Source: Marinobacter zhanjiangensis
GTDB lineage: Bacteria > Pseudomonadota > Gammaproteobacteria > Pseudomonadales > Oleiphilaceae
Assembly (NCBI RefSeq): GCF_014651935.1
Contig: NZ_BMXV01000001.1
Location: forward strand, 434,001-498,000
Length of the DNA stretch: 64,000 bases
Direction of reading: 5' to 3'
The translations under genes and the position numbers were made by a program. The notes under the pieces are model-generated. The model saw nothing but the letters and a program-made list of their open reading frames with translations, made no database searches and had not been told where the DNA came from. Numbering within the stretch: the first letter of the stretch is position 1; each line of letters opens with the position of its first letter. Shown here piece after piece: positions 35,791 to 44,759 of this stretch.

Positions 35791-36114
35791 TCACAACCCC
35801 CCCGGGATAAATCCGTGTTCGATAACCTCGTAATGCTGAACATCAACATCCGGCTCAAGCTCGTAAACCTCGTCCTCAGGATAAAGCCGCGCCCGGGAAA
35901 TGTCCTCGCCAGCAAATGCCTTGATCGAATCCAGGCTTTTCCAGTAAGTGACCAGTGTCAGTTCGATCTTACCGATCAGCGGCCGACGGAAGATCTGGGC
36001 GCCCAGAAAGCCCGGCGTTGCCGATGAATCCCGGACCCCGGTTTCGTACAGATAAGCCGTGAAGCCCTCGGCGTGGGCCTCGGGGACCCGGCATTTCCAT
36101 TCCCTGGCAATCAT
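35791..36114 (-). CDS. Antibiotic-biosynthesis-monooxygenase-like (ABM) protein
   Basis: A 107-residue dimeric alpha+beta-barrel protein of the ABM superfamily. The pattern of strands and helix is clear: REWKCRVPEAHAEGFTAYLY, then GFLGAQIFRRPLIGKIELTL and the classic VTYWKSLDSIKAFAGEDISR. The C-terminus ends with HYEVIEHG. Family members oxidise quinols or degrade haem or act on polyketides; many have no known substrate. I chose the ATG at 36114, which has TAAGGAAACACTC before it; an in-frame ATG six codons upstream lacks a ribosome site. It is the first of three minus-strand genes in an A+T-richer patch. Confidence 0.82.
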   Translation of the reverse strand: MIAREWKCRVPEAHAEGFTAYLYETGVRDSSATPGFLGAQIFRRPLIGKIELTLVTYWKSLDSIKAFAGEDISRARLYPEDEVYELEPDVDVQHYEVIEHGFIPGGL

Positions 36115-36178
36115 GAGTGTTTCCTTAACCAATTCAAAGAACTTGGGCCCTCAAACATACCGTATTGCCTGTTTGTAT

Positions 36179-38662
36179 TCACTTTCCGGACTTCTTGGTC
36201 CCCATCCTTGCCTCCGCCGTCAGCGGATCTTCCGGCCAGGGGTGCTTGGGGTAGCGCCCGCGCATTTCCTTGCGGACTTCCGGGTAGACCTGCTTCCAGA
36301 AATTCGCCAGATCCGCTGTGACGGCCAGTGGGCGCTGGGCAGGTGACAACAGGTGGATGATGACCGGAAGGCGGCCACCGGCGAGCTTCGGGGTTTCGGT
36401 CCAGCCGAACAGGGCCTGGAGTTTGGCGGCCAGCACCGGACCGTTGTCGGCGGTGTAGTCCAGCCGCAGGTGTTGGCCAGTGGGAATCTCCAGCGTGGTT
36501 GGCAGCTCACGGCTCAGTCGCTGCTGTTGATCATAGGGCAGCAGACTTTGCAGAGCATCGTGCAACGGGATCTGCTGCAGGCCCTTCCAGTTGCGGATGC
36601 CGGCCAGGAAAGGGGCCAGCCATTGCTCAAGGGTGGCCACCAGTGCCTCGTCCGACACATCGGGCCACTGGTCCGGTTCAAGGTCCCGCATCTGCCGGAC
36701 CCTTGCCTGCCACTGGCGCGCGGCCCCGGTCCAGGGCAGGCTGTCGAGGCCCTTTTCCCGGACTGCGGTAAGCAGGCCGCGCTGAAGCTGTTCCGGCCCC
36801 GGATCCGGGAGCAGCTGCTCCGCCAGCACCAGAGCGCCCAGACGGGTCACCCGGCGAGCGATTACCGTGCCCCGGTTATCGTCCCAGCGGGCTTCTTCGG
36901 TGGTTTCCATATGCCTGGCCAGATCGGCTTCCAGGGTAGGCCGGTCGGTGGCAGCGGCGAGGTAGATCTGCGCTTCCCGTGCCTGGCCGTCCAGATCCGC
37001 GGCCACAATCCAGGGTTGCCGACCGAGGGCGTCTTCCTCGGCCAGACTGGCGCCGCGGCCGTTGCTGAGCTGATACCGGTTGGCGTCACCGGGGCGACGC
37101 CGGCCAATGCGGTCCGGGTAAGCGAGTGCCAACAGACGGCCGGCGGGCAGAGCATCATCCTGGTCCCTGGCGCTTCTGGCCGGTAACAGACGGTCGGCAG
37201 AACGGCGAACGGCATCCAGGCGGTTCCGGTCCAGTTGCGGAGCATGGTACTGGCCGTCCAGCAGCTGAAGCCGGTAGACCACATCGGCACCTGCACCCCG
37301 TCCCAGCAGATCCCGCTCACCGAGCAAGGCAGCGAGCCGGGCGGCGTTTTTCGGATAACCCAGTTCACGGCCCTTCACCACCATATGGGCAAGCCGCGGA
37401 TGGATGCCCAGTTCCCGGGCACGGCGACCGTGGTCGGTGATGGCGCCTTCCCCGTCCAGCAGGTCCAGCCATTGCAGAAGTTCTACAGCCTGGGTCCAGT
37501 GGGCTTGTGGCGGCGGGTCCAGCCACTCCAGGTCGGCAGGGTCGCGGGCGCCCCATTGGGCCAGATCCAGGGCCAGGGGCGCCAGGTCCGCGGACAAGAT
37601 TTCCGGTGGCGTGTAGTCCGCCAGGCCCTGGTGTTCCGACTCGCTCCACAGGCGATAGCACACCCCTGGCTCCACCCGGCCGGCCCGGCCCTTGCGCTGC
37701 TCGGCGGCGGCCCGGGAGACGCGGCCGGTGATCAGGCGGGTCATGCCACTGTTGGCGTCAAACGCCGCCCGGCGAGCCTGCCCGGCGTCGACCACCACTC
37801 GCACGCCCTCAATGGTCAGACTGGTTTCCGCGATGGCGGTGGCCAGTACCACCTTGCGCCGGCCTTCCGCCGCCGGCTCGATGGCCCTGTCCTGGGCCTC
37901 GCCTTTGAGATTGCCATACAGGGGCGCGAGCTCAGTGGCTGGCGGCAGGTGGGGGCGAAGCAGCTGCTCCACCTTGCGGATTTCGCCGGCGCCCGGCAGG
38001 AAAACCAGCAGGGAGCCCGGCTGTTCCACGAGGGCTTCGCGGATAACGCTCACCACGTGATCCAGCAGACGGGGTGGACGTCCAGACGTGGTCTTCAGGG
38101 GGCGGTAGAACACCGCCACGGGGAACGCCCGGCCCTCACTGGACACCACCGGAGCGCCCCCCAGGAGCTTCGTCAGAGGCCCGGTGTCCAGGGTGGCGGA
38201 CATCACCAGGATCCGCAGGTCGGGACGCAGCACCTGCTGGGATTCCCGAACCAGGGCAAGACCCAGGTCCGCCTGCAGGGAGCGCTCATGAAATTCATCG
38301 AACAGGACGGCGGCGTAGTCTTCCAGCAGGGGGTCGGACTGGATCAGACGGGTGAGGATGCCCTCGGTGACCACCTCGATCACAGTCTCGGATGACACCC
38401 GGGTGTCCAGGCGGGTGCGGTAGCCCACGGTCTGCCCGGGCCTTTCGCCCCTTTGGCGGGCCATATAGCGGGCGGCGGAACGGGCGGCCAGGCGACGGGG
38501 CTCCAGCATCAGGACCTTGCGACCGTCCCGCCAGGGAGCCGACTGCAGCGCCAACGGCACCCGGGTGGTCTTGCCGGCACCCGGCGGCGCCTGCAGCAGG
38601 ACCGTGGCGTGCTGTTCCAGGGTGCGCAAGAGTTCGGGCAAAACCTGTTCAATGGGCAGCAT
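36179..38662 (-). CDS. hrpB: ATP-dependent helicase HrpB
   Basis: A DEAH-box helicase of 827 residues. Walker A is QAPPGAGKTT near residue 31; motif II reads LFDEFHERS (DEFH variant, as usual in HrpB); VMSATLD is motif III; ATAIAETSLTIEGVRVVVD is motif V; and QRKGRAGRVEPGVCYRLW is motif VI. A ratchet/HA2-like region and the HrpB-specific C-terminal domain (residues about 690-827; WPEDPLTAEAR) follow. Its substrate in bacteria is not well defined, and it is distinct from HrpA in RNA processing. I favour the ATG at 38662 over a TTG three codons upstream. Confidence 0.95.
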   Translation of the reverse strand: MLPIEQVLPELLRTLEQHATVLLQAPPGAGKTTRVPLALQSAPWRDGRKVLMLEPRRLAARSAARYMARQRGERPGQTVGYRTRLDTRVSSETVIEVVTEGILTRLIQSDPLLEDYAAVLFDEFHERSLQADLGLALVRESQQVLRPDLRILVMSATLDTGPLTKLLGGAPVVSSEGRAFPVAVFYRPLKTTSGRPPRLLDHVVSVIREALVEQPGSLLVFLPGAGEIRKVEQLLRPHLPPATELAPLYGNLKGEAQDRAIEPAAEGRRKVVLATAIAETSLTIEGVRVVVDAGQARRAAFDANSGMTRLITGRVSRAAAEQRKGRAGRVEPGVCYRLWSESEHQGLADYTPPEILSADLAPLALDLAQWGARDPADLEWLDPPPQAHWTQAVELLQWLDLLDGEGAITDHGRRARELGIHPRLAHMVVKGRELGYPKNAARLAALLGERDLLGRGAGADVVYRLQLLDGQYHAPQLDRNRLDAVRRSADRLLPARSARDQDDALPAGRLLALAYPDRIGRRRPGDANRYQLSNGRGASLAEEDALGRQPWIVAADLDGQAREAQIYLAAATDRPTLEADLARHMETTEEARWDDNRGTVIARRVTRLGALVLAEQLLPDPGPEQLQRGLLTAVREKGLDSLPWTGAARQWQARVRQMRDLEPDQWPDVSDEALVATLEQWLAPFLAGIRNWKGLQQIPLHDALQSLLPYDQQQRLSRELPTTLEIPTGQHLRLDYTADNGPVLAAKLQALFGWTETPKLAGGRLPVIIHLLSPAQRPLAVTADLANFWKQVYPEVRKEMRGRYPKHPWPEDPLTAEARMGTKKSGK

Positions 38663-38698
38663 GGCGTTCAAGTCAATCAGAATCGGGAAGCAGGAAGA

Positions 38699-39901
38699 CT
38701 AGCGAGCGTGCCAGTCCTCGGCCCGGGGCACAAACAGGGCCAGCAACAGGCCCCAGCCGAGGGCAATGGCGCCCAGCGTGAAGGCCCCTATCAGGGTGCC
38801 GCCGGCGTCCAGCCATTGCCGGGTCAGCCACGGGCCGGCCATCTGGGTGACGCTGTACAGGGCCACCATGGCCGCAGACAGCCTCGGACCCTGGTGAGGA
38901 TGCAGGGCCCGGCCGATGCGCTGGGTCAACAGCACCGTGCCCACGAAGGTACTGCCCACCAGCAGGGCACAGAGCACAATGCCCAGCGGGCCGGGCCAGA
39001 TCACCACCGCCAGCGCCCCCAGAAACTGAATCAGGTAGTTGAGACGCAGCGCCGCCAGATCGCCGAAGCGGGAGCCCAGAAAGCTCCACACGATAGGCGC
39101 GGGAATGGTCACCACCGCCACCAGCAGCCAGGAACCATCCACCAGCCAGTGCCCTTCCGGCAACTGGGTCTTGGTGAGCAGTGGCAGGAAGGTCATGGGC
39201 AGGATATAGCCCAGGCCGGCGCCAGCGTAGGACAGGAACAGGGGGATGCTGGCCCGGTCCAGCAGCGGGCCCTTGTCGGCAAAGGAGCCATCGTCCCGCT
39301 GGATCCGTGCCGGCACGTCCAGTTTTACCAGGCGCCAGGTTGCCCAGGCCGCGAGCGGAATCGACAGTAACGCCGCTGGCCACCAGCGGGCAGGACCGGA
39401 CAGCAGGTCCGCCGTACCGGACACCAGAAAGCTGGATAACAGCAGGCCTGCGCCAACCCCCACATAGATCAGACCGCTGGCGGACGTGCGATTGCGTCGT
39501 ACCAGCCATTCCAGGATCAGTGCCGGCGCCTGCACGAACACCACACCATTGGCAATGCCGTTGATCAGACGCAGGCCGGACAGCCACGACGCCGGCTCCA
39601 CCTGGGTCTGCAGCAGGGTCGTGATCACATGCACCGTCATGGCAACAGGCAGGGCGATACGGATCTGGTCCGGGCGGTACCAGCGCACCGCCAGCAGCGC
39701 ACCGATGAGATAACCCAGGTAATTCCAGGTGGCCACCGACGCCCCCTCACTGGCAGTGAGCTGGCCGTCGCCGACCAGATAGGGCAGCAGGGGTGTGTAG
39801 ATAAAGCGGCCCAGGGCATGGACCACCAGCAACATCGTGGCACCGGCCAGCACGACGATGGCGAGTTGGCGCGGATCGGGGGCGGACCGGTGTTCAGTCA
39901 T
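38699..39901 (-). CDS. YbfB/YjiJ-family MFS transporter
   Basis: A 400-residue major facilitator of the YbfB/YjiJ group, with about twelve spans. The N-terminal half is characteristic (HALGRFIYTPLLPYLVGDGQ, TWNYLGYLIGALLAVRW), as is RLINGIANGVVFVQAPALIL. No substrate is established for this group. The ATG at 39901 begins a hydrophilic 14-residue head. It ends 36 bases before the hrpB start on the same strand, so hrpB may be co-transcribed with it, but the two need not be functionally related. The upstream neighbour is the small quinol-monooxygenase-like gene. Confidence 0.87.
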   Translation of the reverse strand: MTEHRSAPDPRQLAIVVLAGATMLLVVHALGRFIYTPLLPYLVGDGQLTASEGASVATWNYLGYLIGALLAVRWYRPDQIRIALPVAMTVHVITTLLQTQVEPASWLSGLRLINGIANGVVFVQAPALILEWLVRRNRTSASGLIYVGVGAGLLLSSFLVSGTADLLSGPARWWPAALLSIPLAAWATWRLVKLDVPARIQRDDGSFADKGPLLDRASIPLFLSYAGAGLGYILPMTFLPLLTKTQLPEGHWLVDGSWLLVAVVTIPAPIVWSFLGSRFGDLAALRLNYLIQFLGALAVVIWPGPLGIVLCALLVGSTFVGTVLLTQRIGRALHPHQGPRLSAAMVALYSVTQMAGPWLTRQWLDAGGTLIGAFTLGAIALGWGLLLALFVPRAEDWHAR

Positions 39902-39948
39902 TACGGCTCCGGAAGGGTGTCAGGGAGCCTTTGGGGAAGCTCCTCGGG

Positions 39949-40248
39949 TTACTTCACATCTACCTTGGCGGGGGTAATGTACTCGATTCGCGGCGGTCCT
40001 GCCAGGCAGCCGGCAGCCACCTTGCCAAACGCTTTCATATGGTCGCTCTTGCCGTGGGGTTCGAGGTGCTCGGCGGATTCCCAGACTTCCAGAAACACCA
40101 GGCGATTGGGATCGGACAGACTGGTGTGCAGCTCATACTCCAGACAACCTGGCTCTTTCAGGGTCGCCTCGATGCATGGCTTGGCCGCTTCCAGCAGGGT
40201 CTCACGCTGATCGGGTTTGACGTTCAGGATCGCTCGTACGTATAGCAT
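39949..40248 (-). CDS. Putative quinol monooxygenase (YgiN-type ABM protein)
   Basis: A 99-residue dimeric alpha+beta-barrel protein. VRAILNVKPDQRETLLEAAK, EPGCLEYELHTSLSDPNRLV, FLEVWESAEHLEPHGKSDHM and the histidines in HGKSDH match the YgiN/LsrG-like subgroup, which can oxidise menadiol-type quinols or process small signalling molecules. Length is normal. It lies between a transporter and the SCO gene, 55 bases from the latter, all on the minus strand. It is the second ABM-type gene within about 4 kb; the first is at 35791. Confidence 0.88.
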   Translation of the reverse strand: MLYVRAILNVKPDQRETLLEAAKPCIEATLKEPGCLEYELHTSLSDPNRLVFLEVWESAEHLEPHGKSDHMKAFGKVAAGCLAGPPRIEYITPAKVDVK

Positions 40249-40303
40249 GGTCTTCCTCGGGTTGGGTCAGGGCACCGCCAGGGGCGCCGGTTGGTCGGGA
40301 CTG

Positions 40304-40966
40304 TCAGCCAGCACCGGATTGGTTGCGACGGGTCCATTGGTAGATTTCCCGGTAAGCCTCGGCCAGCTTGTCCGGATCATGGGGTGGCTGCATAACGGCG
40401 GTCATGCTGCCCTGCGGATTGATCAGGGCCAGATGCCCGCTATGGTCCACCAGGGTATTGCCGTCGCCGTCGTCGCTATGAACGAACACGGCACCCACGC
40501 TCCGGGCCAGGCTCCGCAGCACATCCATATCGCCGGTAACGCCGTGGAAATCCTCGCCGAAGAAGTCCAGGTATTCCTTCAGCCGCTCAGGGGTGTCCCG
40601 CTGCGGATCAGCGCTGACCAGCAGGTAGCTCGGCTCGGGCAGCTCCGCAGGGAGCCGTTCATCGGTCTGACTGAGGGTGGACAGGGTAGCGGGACAGATA
40701 TCCGGGCAATTGGTATAGCCCACAAACACGAAGGTCCATTGGCCCTCGAGGCTCTGCCGGGTCATGGTCCCGCCCTCTTCGCTGGTGAGGGTGAAGTCGG
40801 CCAGCTCCCTGGGTTTGTCGTAGACGAAGGTATTCATGGCGCTCAGGTCCGGGGCCGGTTCTGGCTCCTGATCCTGCGACTCCATCTGCTGGAACACGAC
40901 AAAGCCGAATATCAGGGCCACAACCAGCAGCAATATCACCAGCGTACGCCGGATCGAGCGATCCAT
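40304..40966 (-). CDS. SCO family copper chaperone for cytochrome oxidase
   Basis: A 220-residue membrane-anchored thioredoxin-fold protein that delivers copper to the CuA site of cytochrome oxidase subunit II. One N-terminal helix (TLVILLLVVALIFGFVVFQQ) is followed by the periplasmic domain. The copper-binding CxxxC is in GYTNCPDICPATLSTL and the distal histidine in VDHSGHLALINPQG. All three ligands are present, so it should be functional. It closes the minus-strand assembly cluster SURF1, SCO-like, ctaA, cyoE, SCO, with 26 bases separating it from cyoE. Confidence 0.94.
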   Translation of the reverse strand: MDRSIRRTLVILLLVVALIFGFVVFQQMESQDQEPEPAPDLSAMNTFVYDKPRELADFTLTSEEGGTMTRQSLEGQWTFVFVGYTNCPDICPATLSTLSQTDERLPAELPEPSYLLVSADPQRDTPERLKEYLDFFGEDFHGVTGDMDVLRSLARSVGAVFVHSDDGDGNTLVDHSGHLALINPQGSMTAVMQPPHDPDKLAEAYREIYQWTRRNQSGAG

Positions 40967-40992
40967 GATGTCTCCTGTCTAACCTGGCGTTC

Positions 40993-41904
40993 TCAGAAAT
41001 AAAAGAAGTGGTCCACCAGCAACACCACGAACAGGGCCATCAGGTAGGTAATGGAGTACTTGAAGGTCGCCAGGGCCACTCGCCGGTCGTCACCCCGAAG
41101 CAGGCGGACCGAATACTGCAGGAATCGTAACCCGAGAACCGTGGCGCCGGCCAGATAGATCCAGCCCGACATGCCTGTGGCAAATGGTAGCAGGGTCGCG
41201 GCCAGCAGCATCAGGGTATACAGCAGGATATGCAGTTCGGTATAGCGGTTGCCGTGAGTGACCGGCAGCATGGGAATGCCCGCCTTGGCGTACTCTTCCT
41301 TGCGATGAATAGCCAGGGCCCAGAAATGCGGCGGCGTCCAGGCGAAGATGATCAACACAAGCAGCAGGGCATGGCCTTCCACCTGGCCGGTGACGGCGGT
41401 CCAGCCCAGCAGCGGCGGCATCGCCCCGGCCAGGCCACCAATCACGATGTTCTGGGGCGTGGCCCGCTTGAGGAACAGGGTGTAGATACCGGCATAGCCC
41501 ACCAGCGACGCCAGGGTCAGCCAGGCGGTAAGAGCATTGACCTGCCACATCAGGATCATCATGCCGCCCAGGGCCAGCACGGTGGCGAACAACAGCGCAT
41601 CCAGCTGGCTGACGCGTCCGGTCGCCACCGGGCGCCGGCGAGTGCGGGCCATCACCGTGTCGATCTTCTGGTCTACAACATGATTGACGACAGCGGCGGC
41701 ACCGGCCAGCAGTGCGATACCCAGGTTACCGAACAGCAGTATGTCCCAGCCTGGCACACCGGGCGCGGCCAGCAGCATGCCAATGACGGCGGTGAGAATC
41801 ATCAGCGCCACCACCTTGGGCTTGGTCAGCTCCAGGAAGTCCCGCCAGGAAACGGATTGTCTGGCGGAGGATTCGGCAGCCATAGCTTTGGCCTGGTCAC
41901 TCAT
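40993..41904 (-). CDS. cyoE: Protohaem IX farnesyltransferase (haem O synthase)
   Basis: A 303-residue UbiA-family prenyltransferase that attaches a farnesyl group to haem B, making haem O for the next step to haem A. The first aspartate-rich motif is in NHVVDQKIDTVMARTRRRPV. The second region has ALAIHRKEEYAKAGIPMLPV with the conserved basic/acidic pattern. Nine membrane spans are expected. The ATG overlaps the ctaA stop by four bases, so the two haem A pathway genes are translationally coupled. Also named ctaB in oxidase operons of this kind. Confidence 0.95.
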   Translation of the reverse strand: MSDQAKAMAAESSARQSVSWRDFLELTKPKVVALMILTAVIGMLLAAPGVPGWDILLFGNLGIALLAGAAAVVNHVVDQKIDTVMARTRRRPVATGRVSQLDALLFATVLALGGMMILMWQVNALTAWLTLASLVGYAGIYTLFLKRATPQNIVIGGLAGAMPPLLGWTAVTGQVEGHALLLVLIIFAWTPPHFWALAIHRKEEYAKAGIPMLPVTHGNRYTELHILLYTLMLLAATLLPFATGMSGWIYLAGATVLGLRFLQYSVRLLRGDDRRVALATFKYSITYLMALFVVLLVDHFFYF

Positions 41905-42998
41905 GCAGGTACCTCGTGATGATTTGTTGTTGTCTTGTCCGGTTCTGCGACCGGTTGTCGTGCAGTGCCGTGGACGCGCCAGAGCATGTGAATGACCGTC
42001 AGTAGCAAGCCGGCGCCCATGGCATTGTGGGCGACCGCGACGGACAGGGGAATATGGAACGCCACATTGGCCAGACCCAGCACAATCTGCACGACCAGGG
42101 CCGCTGCGGTCAAGAGCACCATGGACTGCAGCGGAGTGTGCCGTACCTGACGCCAGAGCGCCAGCAGCAGAGCCGAGAAATAGACCAGTACAATTATCGC
42201 CCCCAGGCGGTGGCTGACATGGATAGCGACCCGGCCATCGGCTGTCAACTGGCCACCGAGGTAGTTGGGGCCGATGGTCTGCAGCAGATCAAAACCATGC
42301 CGGAAGTCCATATTCTCAGGCCACCACTGGCCCTGACAGGTGGGCAGGTCCGGGCAGGCCACAGCGGCGTAATTGGCGGCGGTCCAGGCGCCCAGGGCAA
42401 TCTGCAGGATGACCAGGGCCAGCCCGCCGTACAACCAGGGCCGCAGTCGGGCCAGGGCACTCTCCCGGTCCGGGGGCAGCGGCCTGTGCCGGCCCCGGAG
42501 CCTCAGTGTCAGCAAGGTCAGCAGGCTCAGGGTAGTGAACCCGCCCAGCAGGTGCAGTGCCACCACCTTGGGCCACAACTGGAGTGTGACTGTCCACATA
42601 CCAAACAGCCCCTGCAGTACAATAAACCCGGCAATAAACAGCGGCAGTTTTACCGGCACCCCTTCCCGGCGGCGCCTGACCGCATAGCCGGCCAGACCGA
42701 ACACGATCAGCCCCAGAGTACCGGCGGCATAGCGGTGGATCATCTCCGGCCAGCCCTTGGAGGCATCCACCGGGCTTTCCGGGAATCGGGCGTTGGCGGT
42801 TGCAATGCTGGATTCACTCTGGGGAACCGTCAGAAAGCCATAGCAGCCCGGCCAGTCGGGACAACCGAGCCCGGCGTCCACCAGACGCGTCCAGGCGCCC
42901 AACATCACCACCACAACGGTAAAAAGCGCGGCAATCAGCGCCCAACGGGCCATCACCCGGTGGGCCTGACCCTGTCTGTTCATGGAATGCTGGTCCAT
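41901..42998 (-). CDS. ctaA: Haem A synthase (COX15/CtaA family)
   Basis: This eight-span membrane enzyme oxidises the C8 methyl of haem O to the formyl group of haem A. WTRLVDAGLGCPDWPGCYG at the first span is the family signature. Haem-ligand histidines are in EMIHRYAAGTLG, VALHLLGGFTTLS, HVSHRLGAIIVL and AVAHNAMGAGL. The start is uncertain. The frame opens at a TTG (43070) inside the upstream gene; a GTG at 43022 has AGAAAGGAAA before it; I list the ATG at 42998. The true N-terminus lies before the first span in every case. Downstream it overlaps cyoE by four bases. Confidence 0.93.
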   Translation of the reverse strand: MDQHSMNRQGQAHRVMARWALIAALFTVVVVMLGAWTRLVDAGLGCPDWPGCYGFLTVPQSESSIATANARFPESPVDASKGWPEMIHRYAAGTLGLIVFGLAGYAVRRRREGVPVKLPLFIAGFIVLQGLFGMWTVTLQLWPKVVALHLLGGFTTLSLLTLLTLRLRGRHRPLPPDRESALARLRPWLYGGLALVILQIALGAWTAANYAAVACPDLPTCQGQWWPENMDFRHGFDLLQTIGPNYLGGQLTADGRVAIHVSHRLGAIIVLVYFSALLLALWRQVRHTPLQSMVLLTAAALVVQIVLGLANVAFHIPLSVAVAHNAMGAGLLLTVIHMLWRVHGTARQPVAEPDKTTTNHHEVPA

Positions 42999-43062
42999 GG
43001 AATATTGTTGTTCTTCCGCCACAACCCGTTTCCTTTCTGACACCGACCCTGGCTGGGCGATG

Positions 43063-43698
43063 TTAACCAATCTGGGACAGTTTCATCAGGTGCTTGAGAT
43101 CCTCAAGAATCTCCTTGCCAGTGTGCTCGTTGCCGTAGTGCATCATCACATTACCGAAGGGATCCACCACCAGGATACGGGGGCTCTCTGCGGGATTGAC
43201 GGCTTCAGGCCATGCCGTTTCCGCGCCCGGTGCCAACCGCAGTCGTTCCATGGAGCTGTACTCGTTGCGCCAGCGGGACTGGAGTTCCGGAGGCACAGTG
43301 CCAATCCAGGCGGCACGACTGACCCGGTTGGCGTTCTTGCCGAGGGCGATATTGACCTGCCGCGCCAGGTAAAGCAGCTGTTCGCAGCCTTCGCCACAGG
43401 TCTGCGCGGTAACGACCAGCATCCACTTGGGATTCTCAAGCTGGGGGCCAAAGCGTGTTTGCAGGGGCTGACCATCGGCATCCACCAGATTCAGCTCGGC
43501 CACCGGCACGGCAGGTTCGATCAGCTCGCCGTGGTTGCTGCGGGTCTCCGGGTGCAGCCAACCGCTGTAATACATGATCGTGGCGAGGATCATCGGGCCA
43601 AAACCGATGGCAAACAACAACATGGCGGTACGACGACCGCGGCGGACCTGTTCGGGGGTAGGTTCGGTTTCATGCTGCTGGGCAGTCGTGTCGGTCAT
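43063..43698 (-). CDS. SCO/thioredoxin-like membrane protein of the oxidase assembly cluster
   Basis: A 211-residue protein with an N-terminal cytoplasmic stretch, one membrane helix (AMLLFAIGFGPMILATIMYY) and a periplasmic thioredoxin-like domain. TAQTCGEGCEQLLYLARQVN carries a CxxxC spaced as in SCO proteins. ILVVDPFGNVMMHYG fits the SCO strand that follows the distal ligand, but the histidine expected before that strand is not seen. It may therefore bind copper differently or act as a thiol reductase for CuA assembly. It starts on the base next to the SURF1 stop and runs into ctaA, so it belongs to the assembly operon. This is an uncharacterised family to my knowledge. Confidence 0.8.
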   Translation of the reverse strand: MTDTTAQQHETEPTPEQVRRGRRTAMLLFAIGFGPMILATIMYYSGWLHPETRSNHGELIEPAVPVAELNLVDADGQPLQTRFGPQLENPKWMLVVTAQTCGEGCEQLLYLARQVNIALGKNANRVSRAAWIGTVPPELQSRWRNEYSSMERLRLAPGAETAWPEAVNPAESPRILVVDPFGNVMMHYGNEHTGKEILEDLKHLMKLSQIG

Positions 43699-44424
43699 TC
43701 AGGACTCCTGCTTACGAAAGCTCGCTATTATTGTCAGTATGATGAGCGCGGCCGCCATGGAGAACCACTGCAGGGCGTACCCATAGTGAGTCTGGGCCTC
43801 CATCATATCGGGTTCCCAGTCTGCCCGGAAGGCACCCGGTTGATTCGAATCATCCAGTTTGACCGTTCTCGCGGCCACCTCCGGCTCCACCCGTACCACC
43901 TGCTCTTTTGGCAGCGCCTGGACCCGACGCGGCCAGCGGTCGGCCTGTTCGCCGGCGGTGGGCTCTCCAGCCAGTACCGGCGGTACCGGATAGTCCGCCA
44001 CCCGTGCCAGCAACCGGACCGGCCCTTGCGGAGTATCAATCTCCGGCAGCTGGTCCCGGCGCCGTTCCGCCAGCACCCAGCCCCGGTTTACCAGTACCGG
44101 TGGCCCCTGGTCGGGGTGGAACAGCGACAGTACCTCATAGCCCGGTGCGCCGTCCCGGGTACGGTTGTCCAGCAGCCAGACCGGCGCGCCGTAGTCACCG
44201 GTCAGGCTGATCGGTTGACCGGTGACGGCACCGTCAATATCCAGCTGCCCCCACTCGGTCGCCCGGGCAGGATCCGACCACTGGGACAGCAACTGTTCCT
44301 TTTCCGCCGCGCGGCCAAGCTGCCAGAACCCCAGTCCCAGCAGCACCGGCAACAACACCAGGGCCAGCAACAGCAGCCGCCAGTCCGGCCTCCAGACACG
44401 GCCACGGGATTCATGTTCAGACAT
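43699..44424 (-). CDS. SURF1-family cytochrome oxidase assembly protein
   Basis: A 241-residue SURF1 protein with the expected two membrane helices, one at each end (LLLLALVLLPVLLGLGFWQL and YALQWFSMAAALIILTIIAS), flanking a periplasmic domain. LGFWQLGRAAEKEQLL, VLVNRGWV and HYGYALQWFSMA are the conserved family segments. SURF1 helps place haem A in subunit I. It is the first gene of the minus-strand assembly set and starts about 75 bases from the divergent DUF2909 gene. Confidence 0.93.
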   Translation of the reverse strand: MSEHESRGRVWRPDWRLLLLALVLLPVLLGLGFWQLGRAAEKEQLLSQWSDPARATEWGQLDIDGAVTGQPISLTGDYGAPVWLLDNRTRDGAPGYEVLSLFHPDQGPPVLVNRGWVLAERRRDQLPEIDTPQGPVRLLARVADYPVPPVLAGEPTAGEQADRWPRRVQALPKEQVVRVEPEVAARTVKLDDSNQPGAFRADWEPDMMEAQTHYGYALQWFSMAAALIILTIIASFRKQES

Positions 44425-44498
44425 GCTCTGTTATAGTCCCATACCTACGATGCGAATACTGACAACAATAACGGGAATCCAATCCGGGGACGATACCC

Positions 44499-44711
44499 AT
44501 GCTTCTCAAGATCCTGATCGTGGTATTGATGCTGGCCGTCATTATCAGCCTGTTCAGCGGGCTGTTCTTCCTTATCAAGGATGATGGCGGTCGACGGCGG
44601 GTAGTTCATTTGCTGGCGGTGAGGGTAGGGCTCAGCATTCTGCTGCTGGTCGTTATCCTGTTGGCGCTATGGCAGGGCGGCCTTGACCTCAATCCTACCC
44701 CCTACCGTTGA
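44499..44711 (+). CDS. DUF2909 twin transmembrane protein
   Basis: A 70-residue protein with two membrane helices (ILIVVLMLAVIISLFSGLFF and LLAVRVGLSILLLVVILLAL) and a short charged loop, KDDGGRRRV, between them. This DUF2909 layout is regularly found beside cytochrome oxidase genes in gammaproteobacteria, usually between coxC and SURF1, as here, and on the opposite strand. It may be a small structural or assembly factor, but no function has been shown to my knowledge. The ATG at 44499 follows CGGGGACGATACCC, a weak site. Confidence 0.85.
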   Translation: MLLKILIVVLMLAVIISLFSGLFFLIKDDGGRRRVVHLLAVRVGLSILLLVVILLALWQGGLDLNPTPYR

Positions 44712-44725
44712 GCCGTGGGAAACGG

Positions 44726-44747
44726 CCCCGGGCAAGACTGCCCGGGG
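44726..44747. terminator. Strong stem between convergent DUF2909 and coxC
   Basis: CCCCGGGCA at 44726-44734 pairs with TGCCCGGGG at 44739-44747 around AGAC. Nine pairs, eight of them G-C, lie between the two stop codons. No U tract follows on either strand, so it is a likely transcript end or 3' protector rather than a canonical terminator. Confidence 0.5.
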
Positions 44748-44759
44748 TGTATGCAAGGA

